Assembly: GCF_002154335.2 (NCBI RefSeq)
Contig: NZ_MTPX02000060.1
Coordinates: 1 to 64,000 of the forward strand
Origin: Actinomyces ruminis
GTDB taxonomy: Bacteria; Actinomycetota; Actinomycetes; Actinomycetales; Actinomycetaceae
Direction: 5' to 3'
DNA length: 64,000 nt
Positions within the stretch are counted from its first letter, which is position 1, and every line of letters starts with the position of its first letter. Under the pieces are notes generated by a model, which had not been told where the DNA came from, made no database searches, and was given only the letters and a program-made list of their open reading frames with translations. Below, one piece after another: positions 29,796 through 40,852 of this stretch. A program made the position numbers and the translations under genes.

Positions 29796-31091
29796 ATGTC
29801 CACCTCCCGCCGCACCTTCCTAGGCCTCGGCGCCACCGCCGCCGTGGCCGCAACCCTCGCCGCCTGCTCCTCCCAGCAGGGCAGCTCCGGATCCGCCTCC
29901 TCCGGCACCATCAGCCTGTGGACCCACAACGGCGGCAACAAGGAGGAGCTCGCCGTCGTCAAGAAGGCGGTCGCCGCCTTCAACGCGGCCAACCCCGACA
30001 CCCCCGTCGAGATTAAGGACTATCCGCAGGCCTCCTACAACGACTCCATCGCCGCCGCGGCCGTGGCCGGCGACCTGCCCGACATCCTCGACCTGGACGG
30101 CCCCATCATGCCCAACTGGGCCTGGGCCGGCTACCTCGCCCCGCTGCAGATCTCCTCCGAGCTGGAGGAGAGCATCATCGACTCCGCCAAGGGCTACTGG
30201 AACGACACCCTGTACTCGGTGGGGCCCTACGACACCTCCCTGTGCTTCCTGGGCCGCAAGTCCGCCTTCGAGGCCGCCGACGTCCCGATCCCCACGATTG
30301 ACAAGCCCTGGACCAAGGACGAGTTCGACGACGCCCTGGCCAAGCTGGCCGAGCTGCCCGACTACGAGTACGCCATTGACTTCTCGGTAGCGGACACCGC
30401 GGAGTGGTGGCCCTACGCCTATGCCCCCATGCTCCAGTCCTTCGGCGGTGACCTGATCGACCGGGAGACCTTCGCCACCGCCGAGGGCTTCCTCAACGGT
30501 GACGCCGCCGTGCAGTGGGGCGAGTGGTTCCGCTCCTGCTTCACCAATGGCTACGCCTCGCAGACTCCCGCCACGGACGGGCAGGACTTCCTGCAGGGTA
30601 AGGTCCCGCTCTACTACGCCGGTGGTTGGAAGGTGCTCCAGTCGCAGGAGACCTTCGGTGAGGACGAGGTCCTCATCCTCCCGCCCGTCGACTTCGGCCA
30701 GGGCGCGCACGTGGGCGGCGGCTCCTGGCAGTGGGGCGTTTCCGCCACCAGCTCCAACCCGACGGCGGCCAACGCGTTCATCGAGTTCCTCATGCGAGAC
30801 GAGTACCTGGTCGAGTACTCCAACGCGATTGGCAACTTCCCCTCCGTGCCCTCGGCTACGCCCAGCACCGAGTACTACGCCGAGGGTGGTGCGCTCGAGC
30901 CCGTCTACGAGATCGGCACCAAGTACGCGCTGCTGCGTCCCGCCACGCCCGGGTACAAGGTGATCTCCTCGATCTTCGACAAGGCCGCCCGCGACATCGT
31001 GTCCGGCGCCGACGTGAAGTCCACCCTCGACCAGGCGGTCAAGGACATCGACGCCGACATCAAGTCCAACAACGGCTACCAACAGGGCTGA
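29796..31091 (+). CDS. Sugar ABC transporter substrate-binding lipoprotein
   Basis: 431 aa extracellular binding protein of the CUT1 carbohydrate importer class. The signal peptide has paired arginines (MSTSRRTFLGLGATAA) and lipobox LAAC, so Tat or Sec export with lipid anchoring. The mature part begins GTISLWTHNGGNKEELAVVK and has LPDILDLDGPIMPNWA and PLYYAGGWKVLQSQETFG typical of the family. The stop overlaps the next start (TGATG). The adjacent hydrolase points to a fructose-containing oligosaccharide. Confidence 0.92.
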   Translation: MSTSRRTFLGLGATAAVAATLAACSSQQGSSGSASSGTISLWTHNGGNKEELAVVKKAVAAFNAANPDTPVEIKDYPQASYNDSIAAAAVAGDLPDILDLDGPIMPNWAWAGYLAPLQISSELEESIIDSAKGYWNDTLYSVGPYDTSLCFLGRKSAFEAADVPIPTIDKPWTKDEFDDALAKLAELPDYEYAIDFSVADTAEWWPYAYAPMLQSFGGDLIDRETFATAEGFLNGDAAVQWGEWFRSCFTNGYASQTPATDGQDFLQGKVPLYYAGGWKVLQSQETFGEDEVLILPPVDFGQGAHVGGGSWQWGVSATSSNPTAANAFIEFLMRDEYLVEYSNAIGNFPSVPSATPSTEYYAEGGALEPVYEIGTKYALLRPATPGYKVISSIFDKAARDIVSGADVKSTLDQAVKDIDADIKSNNGYQQG

Positions 31092-32023
31092 TGCTCATGT
31101 CCATCGCATCCGTGAAACCTGCGAAGCTGCGCGGCGGGCGCTCTGCCGCGCTGCGCAAGGAGGCGCGCACGGCCTGGCTGATGTCCTCGCCGGCTCTGCT
31201 GCTGCTCCTGCTGTTCCTGGGCATCCCGATCGTGCTGACATTCGTGCTGAGCTTCACTAACGCACGCTTGATCTCGCCGAACCCGCCCGAGTTCATCGGA
31301 CTGAACAACTTCATTCGTGCCTTCAGCGCGGACCCGACCTTTATCCGCTCACTGACCAACACGGCCTTCTTCGCGCTCATCGTGGTGCCGTGTCAGTCTG
31401 GGCTTGCCTTGGCGCTGGCGATCCTGGTCAACCAGAAGGTCAAGGGGGTGACGGCCTTCCGCACCATGATCTTCATGCCGGTGGTCACCTCCATGGTGGT
31501 CGTCTCCATCCTGTGGAGCTTCTTCTACCAGGACAACGGTCTGTTCAACTCCGTGCTCAACACCCTCACCGGCGGCGGCTGGTCCGCCGTCGCCTGGCTG
31601 AACAACCCCGGCACGGCCATGCCAGCCATCATCGTGCTGTCCATCTGGCAGGCCGTCGGCCTGCACATGATCATCTGGCTGTCAGGGCTGCAGGGCATCG
31701 ACCCGGCGCTGTACGAGGCGGCCGCCCTGGACGGCGTCAACGGCTGGCAGCGCTTCCGCTACGTGACCTGGCCCGGGCTGCACTCCACCATGGTGTTCAT
31801 CCTGGTCACCATTACCATCGCCGCACTCGGACTGTTCGTGCAGGTCGACGTCATGACCTCAGGCGGCCCGCAGGACGCCACCTCCACGCTCGTCTACCAC
31901 GCCGTGCGCAAGGGCTACCGGGAGCAGGACATGGGCTACGGCAGCGCGATCTCACTGATCTTCTTCATCGCCGTGCTGGTGATCAGCCTGATCCAGCGCC
32001 GCCTCACCAGGGAGAGTGACTGA
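31091..32023 (+). CDS. Sugar ABC transporter permease (MalF/UgpA type)
   Basis: About 310 aa with six predicted membrane spans, the first LLLLLLFLGIPIVLTFVLSF. The EAA loop that docks the ATPase is YEAAALDGVNGWQRFRYVTW. The start at 31091 overlaps the stop of the binding protein by one base. No ATP-binding subunit is encoded in the cluster, so a shared MsmK/UgpC-type ATPase elsewhere must energise it. Confidence 0.92.
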   Translation: MLMSIASVKPAKLRGGRSAALRKEARTAWLMSSPALLLLLLFLGIPIVLTFVLSFTNARLISPNPPEFIGLNNFIRAFSADPTFIRSLTNTAFFALIVVPCQSGLALALAILVNQKVKGVTAFRTMIFMPVVTSMVVVSILWSFFYQDNGLFNSVLNTLTGGGWSAVAWLNNPGTAMPAIIVLSIWQAVGLHMIIWLSGLQGIDPALYEAAALDGVNGWQRFRYVTWPGLHSTMVFILVTITIAALGLFVQVDVMTSGGPQDATSTLVYHAVRKGYREQDMGYGSAISLIFFIAVLVISLIQRRLTRESD

Positions 32024-32024
32024 C

Positions 32025-32969
32025 ATGACCACGGCAGTGACCAAAAGCAGTAACGCCCCCTCTGTGGAGCGCTCCTCTCGCCGGCGAGGCCGCCTCGCCA
32101 CCAAACGCCGCTCCAAGGTCCTGACCTACATCGGGCTGACCGTGGCGGCCATAGTCGCCGTCTTCCCCCTGCTGTTCATGATCTTCTCCTCCTTCAAGAG
32201 CGACAGCCAGATCTTCGCCGACCTCGGCTCGCTCAAGGCGTTCCTGCCGGTGGGGGATTTGAGCCTGGACAACTACGCGGGCGTGTTCGATCGCGTACCC
32301 GCCGGACGCTTCATCGCCAACTCGGTGATCGTAACCGTGGCGATCGTGGGCCTGGGCCTGATCGTCAACTCCATGATTGGCTTCGCCATCTCGCGCATGC
32401 GGTGGAAGGGCAAGAACATCGTGCTCTCCCTGGTGCTGGCGACGCTGATGGTGCCCTTCGAGACCATCGCCGTCCCGCTGGTGTTCTGGGTGGCGAAGCT
32501 GCCCTCCATCCAGTGGGCCGTCGACGGCTTCCTGCTCAAGCAGGGCATGCTCAACACCTACCAGGTGCAGATCCTGCCCTACATCGCCAACGCCCTGGCC
32601 ATCTTCCTGTTCGCCCAGCACTTCGGTGACATCCCCAAGGAGATCGACGAGGCGGCGCGGGTGGACGGTGCGAGCTGGTGGACCATCTACCGCAAGATCA
32701 TCGTCCCGCTGTCAGGCCCCACATTTGCAACGGTCGCGATCATCACCATGCTGCCCGCGTGGAACTCCTACCTGTGGCCGCTAATGGTGGTGCAGCAGGA
32801 GTCCATGCGTCCGGTGAGCGTCGGAATGCAGTACTTCTTCCAGCTCAACCCCGTGTGGGGGCAGATCATGGCCTACGGCACGCTGATCACCCTGCCCGTG
32901 CTGATCATCTTCGTCATCTTCCAGCGGTCCTTTGTGCAGTCGCTCGCGGGCACCGCGGTAAAGGGGTGA
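32025..32969 (+). CDS. Sugar ABC transporter permease (MalG/UgpE type)
   Basis: About 314 aa with six spans after a basic N-terminus (SSRRRGRLATKRRSK). The EAA loop is IDEAARVDGASWWTIYRKII. ATG 32025 lies two bases after the stop of the first permease; an in-frame GTG at 32016 is less likely because it precedes that stop. It pairs with the preceding permease to form the channel. Confidence 0.92.
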   Translation: MTTAVTKSSNAPSVERSSRRRGRLATKRRSKVLTYIGLTVAAIVAVFPLLFMIFSSFKSDSQIFADLGSLKAFLPVGDLSLDNYAGVFDRVPAGRFIANSVIVTVAIVGLGLIVNSMIGFAISRMRWKGKNIVLSLVLATLMVPFETIAVPLVFWVAKLPSIQWAVDGFLLKQGMLNTYQVQILPYIANALAIFLFAQHFGDIPKEIDEAARVDGASWWTIYRKIIVPLSGPTFATVAIITMLPAWNSYLWPLMVVQQESMRPVSVGMQYFFQLNPVWGQIMAYGTLITLPVLIIFVIFQRSFVQSLAGTAVKG

Positions 32970-32972
32970 GCA

Positions 32973-33886
32973 ATGGCACTGGCGCTGGCAGACCATTGGC
33001 TCTGGGATCACTGGCTCGCAGACGACGGCGAGTACTACCACCTGTTCTTCCTGCGGGCCTCCCGGGCGCTGCACAATCCCGACCGGCGCCACTGGCGCGC
33101 CGCCCTGGGGCACGCCATCTCCGACGATGCGCGCAACTGGCGGCTGCTTCCAGACGCCTGGTGCACTCCGACGGACCGGCCTTCGACGACCAGGCCATCT
33201 GGACCGGCTGCACCGTCATGAAGCCCGACGGCGGCATGCGCGTGTTCTACACGGGCATCTCCCGTGCGGAGCGCGGCATGGTGCAGCGGATCGGTTGGGC
33301 GGACTCCGCCGACGGCGTCACCTTCGAGCGCTGCTGCGTGCAGCCGCTCGAGGCGGATGGGCGCTGGTATGAGAAGTGGAACCCGGAATCCGGCTTCGAC
33401 GAACCGTGGCGGGATCCCTTCGTGTTCCGCCACGCCGGGCGCTGGCACATGCTGATCACCGCCCGCGCCCGCGGCGTGGACCGCAAGCGTGCAGGGGTGA
33501 TCGGACATGCCGTCTCTGACGATCTCGATCATTGGGAGGTACTGCCCCCGCTGACCGAACCGAGCGCCTTCGGCCAGCTGGAGGTCAGCCAGTCCCGCTG
33601 TGTGAATGGTCGGCACCTGCTGGTGTTCTCCTGCGGGCAGGACATGCAGGCCGACCCGGGGCCCGGGTGCGTGTGGATCGCCGAGGGGGAGGGGCCGCTG
33701 GGCCCCTGGAACGTCGCCGCCGCGCGGTACGTGCGCCCCGAGCACCTGTACGCCGGCCAGCTGTTCCGGCTGCGTGACGGGCAGTGGATTCTCACGGGAT
33801 TCAACGACGTCGTCGACGGCGCCTTCGTCGGCACCGCGCCCGACCCACTGCCATGGGCCGCGATCGAGCTCGCGCAACGGCCGTAG
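32973..33886 (+). CDS. Clan GH-J (GH32/68-like) beta-fructosidase, frameshifted
   Basis: Probable intracellular glycosidase of about 305 aa without a signal peptide. It has five-blade propeller features: WLWDHWLADDGEYYHLFF (nucleophile region), DDQAIWTGCTVMKPDGG, the RDP stabiliser in EPWRDPFVFRHAGRWHM, and a Glu in FGQLEVSQSRC that could be the acid/base. One G is missing near 33152 (GCCTGG-TGCACTCC). It starts three bases after the permease stop, so it is part of the importer operon. It probably cleaves an imported fructosyl oligosaccharide or sucrose; GH32 versus GH68 is not settled. Confidence 0.75.
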
Positions 33887-33913
33887 CGGATGCGCTGACC
33901 GGCCACGCGCAGC

Positions 33914-33948
33914 GGCGGCCCGGAGGTCCATGAGGCGTCCGGGCCGCC
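33914..33948 (+). terminator. Terminator after the fructosidase operon
   Basis: A perfect 11-bp stem GGCGGCCCGGA (33914-33924) pairs with 33938-33948 around a 13-nt loop, 28 bases past the stop codon. Confidence 0.75.
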
Positions 33949-34270
33949 ATCTCGTGTGGTGATCTCGACGGGAGCTTCGACCGACCCTGACGGTAGGGGC
34001 GTTCCGGTTATGTGGCTCTTCGGGTTTGAGGGTGTGGCGCCCGTGTGGCGGTTCTGGCCCGGGGCGGTGGTCTGGTGTCGTGTTCGGGTGTGCGCGGTGG
34101 CTGTCGGGTGGGCGGGCTGGTTCGAGGACGTGGGCTGGCCCGCGAGGACGTGGTCCGACCCTCCAAGAGTCTGCCCGGGAGGGCGTTCTCGACGGCCGGC
34201 CGGCGTCCTGGAGGTCTAACCCGCGTCCTCGATTGGCCCCGGCCCGGAAGCGACACCGACCCAGCCGGCC

Positions 34271-34310
34271 CGAAAGCGTCCCCGCCTGCCCGAAAGCGTC
34301 CCCGCCTGCC
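34271..34310. repeat. 20-bp tandem duplication
   Basis: CGAAAGCGTCCCCGCCTGCC occurs twice head to tail (34271-34290 and 34291-34310), with a partial third copy starting CGA. Period is 20, unlike the 19-bp arrays. Confidence 0.8.
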
Positions 34311-34439
34311 CGAGCACGGCCCCTCCCACCTCAGCCCCGTGCCGAGCCACGGGATATCGGCTCGAGCGTGGTGCTTAGCCCTGGTGTGTAGTGGGCAGGC
34401 CTGCTGTCAACCCCCTCGGCTCAGACTGCGTTTCTGCGC

Positions 34440-34607
34440 TTGGACCGGGTTTCTTCAGTTGGACCGCGCTCTTGCACTTGGACCGGGTTTCTTCAATTGG
34501 ACCGTCTGAGAGTGGGTCTGAGGCAGTCCAACCGCAGACAGACGGTCCAACCGCAGACAGACGGTCCAACCGCAGGCGGGCGGTCCAACTGGATGCGGGT
34601 GGTCCGA
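34440..34607. repeat. Mirror-symmetric 19-bp repeat array, locus 2
   Basis: The core TTGGACC begins at 34440, 34459, 34478 and 34497, exactly 19 bp apart. The inverted core GGTCCAA (first copy AGTCCAA, last GGTCCGA) begins at 34525, 34544, 34563, 34582 and 34601, again exactly 19 bp apart. Forward and inverted cores are in register about 34514. Spacers between cores differ between the arms (GGGTTTCTTCA-like on the left, CCGCAGACAGAC-like on the right). The core is nearly the same as at locus 1. Confidence 0.85.
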
Positions 34608-35039
34608 GTCCGAGACCAAGGCAGTGCCGGCGAGCGTATGGGAGTAGGTCTTGTCTGCGGCAGGCGGGCGGGGTGGGACATGCCGGCACCAGGCACCCCG
34701 GCGGCGACCCCCTGCCACCAGGGAACCAGACTGGTCGGCCCGAGACTGCCTTGCCTGCGGGGAACAGTACTCACAGCCTCTGTGGCCGCACCGGACCCGG
34801 GAACGCCACGCACCGCGCCCGACCCGTTGCTTTGGGAACAGGTTGAACTCATGGCGCGCACTTGACAGCCAGGCTGGCGTGTCCGGCAGGAGCGCGGACC
34901 ACAGTGGTCCGGAGGTTTGGTGAGTGCCTCCGGGCCGGTGGTTTGTGCACGCAAAACGGTTGAGCTGCAGCGCTGACCGGCAACGTGCTCCATCGCACGT
35001 GCCGACGCCGCGGCAGAAACTTGCGAGACCGGAATTTGG

Positions 35040-35053
35040 GAACAAAGATGTTC
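35040..35053. promoter_or_regulatory. Inverted repeat upstream of sufR
   Basis: GAACA-AAGA-TGTTC is a perfect 5-bp inverted repeat with a 4-bp spacer in an AT-rich patch, 77 bp before the sufR ATG. It could be the SufR operator. The spacing differs from the actinobacterial SOS box. Confidence 0.4.
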
Positions 35054-35130
35054 GTTAAAATCTGGTGCACGCAGGCGGAGTCGACCGGAGCTCCGCTACC
35101 GCATCGCGCAGCCGCGGAGAGGAGCCAACC

Positions 35131-35858
35131 ATGGGTCAGCCAGACGACGACTCGACCCGCTCCCGGGTCCTTGACCTTATCGCCGAGAAGGGCCCTGTAT
35201 CCGCCGCACAACTGGCCAAGGTTCTGGATCTGACCCCCGCGGCCGTGCGGCGCCACATCACCGCCCTGGAGCAGAACGGTGAGATTGAGGCCCACGCCCC
35301 TTCTTCCGGCGGCAAACGCCGTCGCGGCCGCCCCGCACGCTTCTACGTCGCCACCGCCCAAGCCCGCACCACCTTCGGAGAGGGCTACTCGGAACTGGCC
35401 AACCGTGCCCTGTCCTACCTCTCGCAGATCGGTGGGGAAAAGGCCGTTGACTCCTTCGCCGCTTCCCGTGGGCGTGATCTCGAGCGCCGCTACATGCCGA
35501 TCGTGGAGGCTGCCGGCAAGGACCCCGCCGACCGGGCACGCGCTCTGGCGGACGCCCTGACCCTGGACGGCTACGCCGCCACGGTCCGCGACGTGGGCGA
35601 TGGCACCTTTGCGGTGCAACTGTGTCAGGGCCACTGCCCGGTGCGCGACGTCGCCGGACACTTCCACGAGCTATGCGACGCCGAGACCCGCACCTTCGCC
35701 CGTCTGCTCGGCGTGCCCGTGCAACGCCTGGCCACTCTCGCCGGCGGCGAGCACGTGTGCACCACCCATGTACCTATCGCCATGCCCACCCTGCGCAAGC
35801 GCGCGGTCCGGGCGGCAGATCAGCGGAGCCGTCGGCCCCGTACAACGGAAGGAAACTG

Positions 35859-35859
<1 letters not shown>
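35131..35859 (+). CDS. sufR: SufR-type Fe-S cluster-sensing repressor
   Basis: 242 aa regulator that leads the SUF operon and represses it when cluster supply is adequate. The N-terminal winged helix reads [20 protein letters not shown]. The C-terminal cysteines that hold the cluster are C165 and C169 (LCQGHCPV), C182 (HELCDAE) and C210 (EHVCTTHVP). ATG 35131 follows GAGAGGAG. The stop overlaps the sufB start (TGATG). Confidence 0.93.
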
Positions 35860-37297
<1,438 letters not shown>

Positions 37298-37359
37298 CGC
37301 CGTACCCCCGTACCCTCCCCGACCACGAGCCGCCGGCAGAGCGCCGGCAAGGAGCACCA

Positions 37360-38595
37360 ATGCCCGAACTGAAAACCGACCACTCGCGTGCAGCGCTGGA
37401 GGGGGCCCATTCGCACGGCCAGCGCCGCTATGTCTCGTCCCGCGCCGACCGGCCCACCTCCTTCGACCCGGCCGACATCCCCGCGCCTCACGGGCGCGAG
37501 GAGGAGTGGCGCTTCACCCCCATCAAGCGCTTCGCGCCCCTGTTCGACCTCGACGCCGTTGCCGCCGGCACCGCCGCGGATCCGCTGAGCGTGGATGTTG
37601 ACGCCCCGGCGGGAGTCGGCGTGGAGACCGTCCCCCGTGAGGACCCGCGGTTGGGCGTCGTCGGCGCTCCCGTGGACCGCACCGGCGTCGTCGCCTGGGC
37701 CGCCTTCCGCAACTCCACCGTCGTCACCCTGCCGGCGGGTGCCGGGCTGGAGCGGGCGGTGCGCGTGACCACCACGGGCACCGACGCGGGCCTGGAACAC
37801 CCTGCCGCCCAACACATCCGCGTCGCCGCCGAGAAGGACGCCGTCGGCACGGTTGTGCTCGACCACCGCGGCACCGCGGCACTGACCCAGACCGTTGAGG
37901 CCACCGTCGCCGACGGCGCCGAACTGACCCTGGTAACCATCCAGGGGTGGGAGGACGCCGCAATCCATGCCTCCAACCACCGCGTGCGGGTGGAGGGGCG
38001 CGGCACCCTCAAGCACGTCGTCGTCTCTTTGGGCGGAGACGTGCGCATCTGCTCCGACCTCGGCTTCAAGGGCGAGGGCGGGCACATCGACGCCTACGGC
38101 GTGTATTTCACCGACGCCGGCCAGCACCAGGAGCACCGCCCCTACGTGGCCCACACCGAGCCGCACTGCTACTCTCGGGTCGCCTACAAGGGCGCTCTAC
38201 AGGGCCAGGGCGCACACTCGGTGTGGGTGGGTGACTGCCTGATCGGTGCCGGTGCCCGCGGTACTGACACCTACGAGCTCAACCGGAACCTGGTGCTCAC
38301 CGAGGGCGCCAAGGCGGACTCCATCCCCAACCTGGAGATCGAGAACGGCAACATCGAGGGGGCCGGACACGCCTCCGCCACCGGCCGCTTCGACGACGAG
38401 CAGCTGTTCTATCTGCGCGCCCGCGGCATTCCTGAGATGGAGGCCCGCCGCCTGGTGGTACTCGGCTTCTTCAACGAGATCGTCGCCGAGATCGGCGTTC
38501 CGGAGGTGGAGGAGCGGCTCATGGCCGCCATTGAGCAGGAGCTTGAGCTGAACGCGCTCGTCACCGCCCGCGAGCAGGCCCCGACGGCCGTATAG
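37360..38595 (+). CDS. sufD: Fe-S assembly protein SufD
   Basis: Partner of SufB in the SufBC2D complex; 411 aa. N-terminal REEEWRFTPIKRFAPLFD and C-terminal ANLEIENGNIEGAGHASATG-type motif (seen as IPNLEIENGNIEGAGHAS) are characteristic, with FYLRARGIPEMEARRLVVLG near the end. It starts 62 bp after sufB. No frameshift is seen. Confidence 0.96.
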   Translation: MPELKTDHSRAALEGAHSHGQRRYVSSRADRPTSFDPADIPAPHGREEEWRFTPIKRFAPLFDLDAVAAGTAADPLSVDVDAPAGVGVETVPREDPRLGVVGAPVDRTGVVAWAAFRNSTVVTLPAGAGLERAVRVTTTGTDAGLEHPAAQHIRVAAEKDAVGTVVLDHRGTAALTQTVEATVADGAELTLVTIQGWEDAAIHASNHRVRVEGRGTLKHVVVSLGGDVRICSDLGFKGEGGHIDAYGVYFTDAGQHQEHRPYVAHTEPHCYSRVAYKGALQGQGAHSVWVGDCLIGAGARGTDTYELNRNLVLTEGAKADSIPNLEIENGNIEGAGHASATGRFDDEQLFYLRARGIPEMEARRLVVLGFFNEIVAEIGVPEVEERLMAAIEQELELNALVTAREQAPTAV

Positions 38596-38672
38596 CCCTG
38601 CGTCATCTGCCCGGCCACCCCGGCAAACCACGAACCAATCAGCCTTACGGATAAAGAAGAAGACAAGCAGCG

Positions 38673-39421
38673 ATGAGCACTCTCGAGATCAAGAACCTCC
38701 ACGTCCAGGTCGCCACCAACGACGGCCCCAAGCCCATCCTCAAGGGCGTCGACCTCACCGTCGCCTCCGGCGAGGTGCACGCCATCATGGGTCCCAACGG
38801 CTCCGGCAAGTCCACCCTGGCCTACTCCATCGCCGGTCACCCCGACTACGAGGTCACCGACGGTGAGGTGCTGCTCGACGGCGTGAACCTGCTGGACCTG
38901 ACCGTTGACGAGCGCGCCCGGGCCGGCCTGTTCCTGGCCATGCAATATCCCGTGGAGGTCCCCGGCGTAACGGTGTCCAACTTCCTGCGCACCGCCAAGA
39001 CCGCCATCGACGGTGAGGCCCCCAAGGTGCGCCAGTGGATCGGGCAGGTCAACCAGGCCATGGAGAACCTGCGCATGGACCCGGCCTTCGCCCAGCGCGA
39101 CGTCAACGCCGGCTTCTCCGGCGGTGAGAAGAAGCGCTTCGAGATCCTGCAGATGGAGCTGCTGCGCCCCCGCTTCGCCATCCTGGACGAGACCGACTCC
39201 GGCCTGGACATCGACGCCCTGCGCATCGTCTCCGAGGGCGTCAACCGCCTGCACGACTCCTCCGACGCCGGCTTCCTGCTGATCACCCACTACACGCGCA
39301 TCCTGCGTTACATCAAGCCCAGCCACATCCACGTGTTCGTGGACGGGCAGGTCGCCGAGGAGGGCGGCCCGGACCTGGCCGACCGGCTGGAAGAAGAGGC
39401 TACGACCGCTTCATCGCCTGA
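38673..39421 (+). CDS. sufC: Fe-S assembly ATPase SufC, C-terminal frameshift
   Basis: ABC-type ATPase that drives SufBCD; about 249 aa. Walker A MGPNGSGKSTLA, signature FSGGEKKRFEILQ, Walker B FAILDETDSGLDIDALR. The last codons as given read EEEATTASSPERS and run to 39431. Adding one G after GAAGAAGAG restores the usual ending GYDRFIA with a stop at 39419-39421, so I end the gene there. Confidence 0.95.
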
Positions 39422-39482
39422 GCGCTCCTAATCCGCCCACGTCTCGCCAAAACCCATTCCTCCAGCAGGAGAGCAACCGCAA

Positions 39483-40850
39483 ATGATCGAAACGCCCCAG
39501 TCGGCCCAGCGCCACGTGGGCGCCGTCCCCGCCGCGGACACGCCGCTGACCGCGGCCGAGGTCGACTCGCTGCGCGCCGACTTCCCCTACCTGGAACGTC
39601 CGGCCCGCAATGGCCAGCCGCTGGCCTACCTCGACTGGGCCGCCACCAGCCAGAAGCCGGCCGGCGTCATCCTGGCGGAGGCCGACTTCTATCGCCGTTC
39701 CAACGGCGCCGCGGGGCGCTCCACCTACCAGCTGGCCGATGAGGCGACCGCCGTGTGGGAGGACGCCCGGGACACCGTCGCCGGCTTCGTAGGTGCCCGC
39801 GGCAGCCAACTGGTGTTCACCAAGAACGCCACCGAGGCAGTCAACCTGGTGGCGCTCGCCATCGGCCACGCCAGCGTGTCCCGGGCGGCGAGCCACGGCG
39901 GGCCGGCCGCGAGGGACACCGATCCCTCCGCCCGGCTGCGCCTTCACCCCGGCGACGAGATCGTGGTGACCGTGGCCGAGCACCACGCCAACCTGGTGCC
40001 CTGGCAGGAGCTGGCCGCCCGCACCGGCGCCACCCTGCGGTGGCTGGACCTGACCGAGGACGGGCGCATCGACCCGGGGACCATCTCCGTGATCAACGAT
40101 CGCACCCGGGTGCTCGCCCTTACTCACGCCTCCAACGTCACCGGCGCGGTCACCCCGCTGGAGCAGATCCTGCCCGCCGCCCGCAGCGCCGGCGCCCTGG
40201 TGGTGCTGGACACCTGCCAGTCCGCTCCGCACCTGCCCCTGGACTTCGCGGCGCTGTCCGCCGCCGGAGTGGACGCCATGGTGCTTTCCAGCCACAAGCT
40301 GCTGGGCCCGACCGGTATTGGCGCCCTGGTGGCCACCGAGGAGCTGTTGGACGCGATGCCGCCGGTGCTCACCGGCGGCTCCATGATCGAGACCGTCACC
40401 ATGGCCTCCTCCACCTATATGCCGGCGCCCGCGCGGTTTGAGGCCGGCAGCCAGCCGCTGGCACAGGCGGCCGGCTGGCACGCGGCCGTCGACTATCTGG
40501 CCGAGGTGGACCTGGGACGGTTGTACGCCCGTGAGCAGACGCTCCTGGACCGGGCCCTGCGGGGCATGGCGGATGTGCCCGGGCTGCGGCTCCTCGGCCC
40601 CGCTGAGTCCCGCGACCGCCTCGGCGTGGTCGCGTTCACTCTCGACGGAGTGCATCCGCACGACGTCGGTCAGGTGCTGGATGCCGCCGGCGTGGCGGTG
40701 CGCACCGGCCATCACTGCGCCCAACCGATTCACGCCCACTTCGGGGTACCTTCCTCTTCGCGCATATCCTTCGGTCCGATAACCACGCCCGAGGAGATCG
40801 ACCGCTTCCTCGAAGCCGTCGCCTCCGTCCGCGGATACTTCCAGAGGTGA
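39483..40850 (+). CDS. sufS: Cysteine desulfurase SufS
   Basis: PLP enzyme that supplies sulfur from cysteine; 455 aa, longer than most because of an insertion near SVSRAASHGGPAARDTD. The PLP lysine is in VLSSHKLLGPTGIG and the catalytic Cys in VRTGHHCAQPIHAHFG. AEHHANLVPWQ is also diagnostic. The N-terminus has about 20 extra residues. It lies between sufC and sufU, which is its usual sulfur-accepting partner. Confidence 0.95.
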   Translation: MIETPQSAQRHVGAVPAADTPLTAAEVDSLRADFPYLERPARNGQPLAYLDWAATSQKPAGVILAEADFYRRSNGAAGRSTYQLADEATAVWEDARDTVAGFVGARGSQLVFTKNATEAVNLVALAIGHASVSRAASHGGPAARDTDPSARLRLHPGDEIVVTVAEHHANLVPWQELAARTGATLRWLDLTEDGRIDPGTISVINDRTRVLALTHASNVTGAVTPLEQILPAARSAGALVVLDTCQSAPHLPLDFAALSAAGVDAMVLSSHKLLGPTGIGALVATEELLDAMPPVLTGGSMIETVTMASSTYMPAPARFEAGSQPLAQAAGWHAAVDYLAEVDLGRLYAREQTLLDRALRGMADVPGLRLLGPAESRDRLGVVAFTLDGVHPHDVGQVLDAAGVAVRTGHHCAQPIHAHFGVPSSSRISFGPITTPEEIDRFLEAVASVRGYFQR

Positions 40851-40852
40851 AC

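Larger units (their letters stand above)
33887..35130. other. Gene-poor gap of 1.2 kb
   Basis: No reading frame here gives a recognisable protein on either strand. It holds a terminator (33914-33948), a 20-bp tandem duplication (34271-34310), the second 19-bp array (34440-34607) and the sufR upstream region. Repeated fragments such as CGAGGACGTGG (around 34124 and 34143) suggest a decayed or repeat-rich spacer. Confidence 0.6.

Noticed and set aside
33956..34391. Small Trp/Val/Gly-rich open frames in the 33.9-35.1 kb gap
   Set aside because: No homology, no good ribosome site, and they overlap repeats. Composition reflects biased spacer DNA.
34455..35045. Minus-strand open frame upstream of sufR
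   Set aside because: It runs through the 19-bp array and has no recognisable domain.
35040..35053. SOS (LexA) box
   Set aside because: GAAC and GTTC are present but separated by six bases, whereas the actinobacterial box has four.
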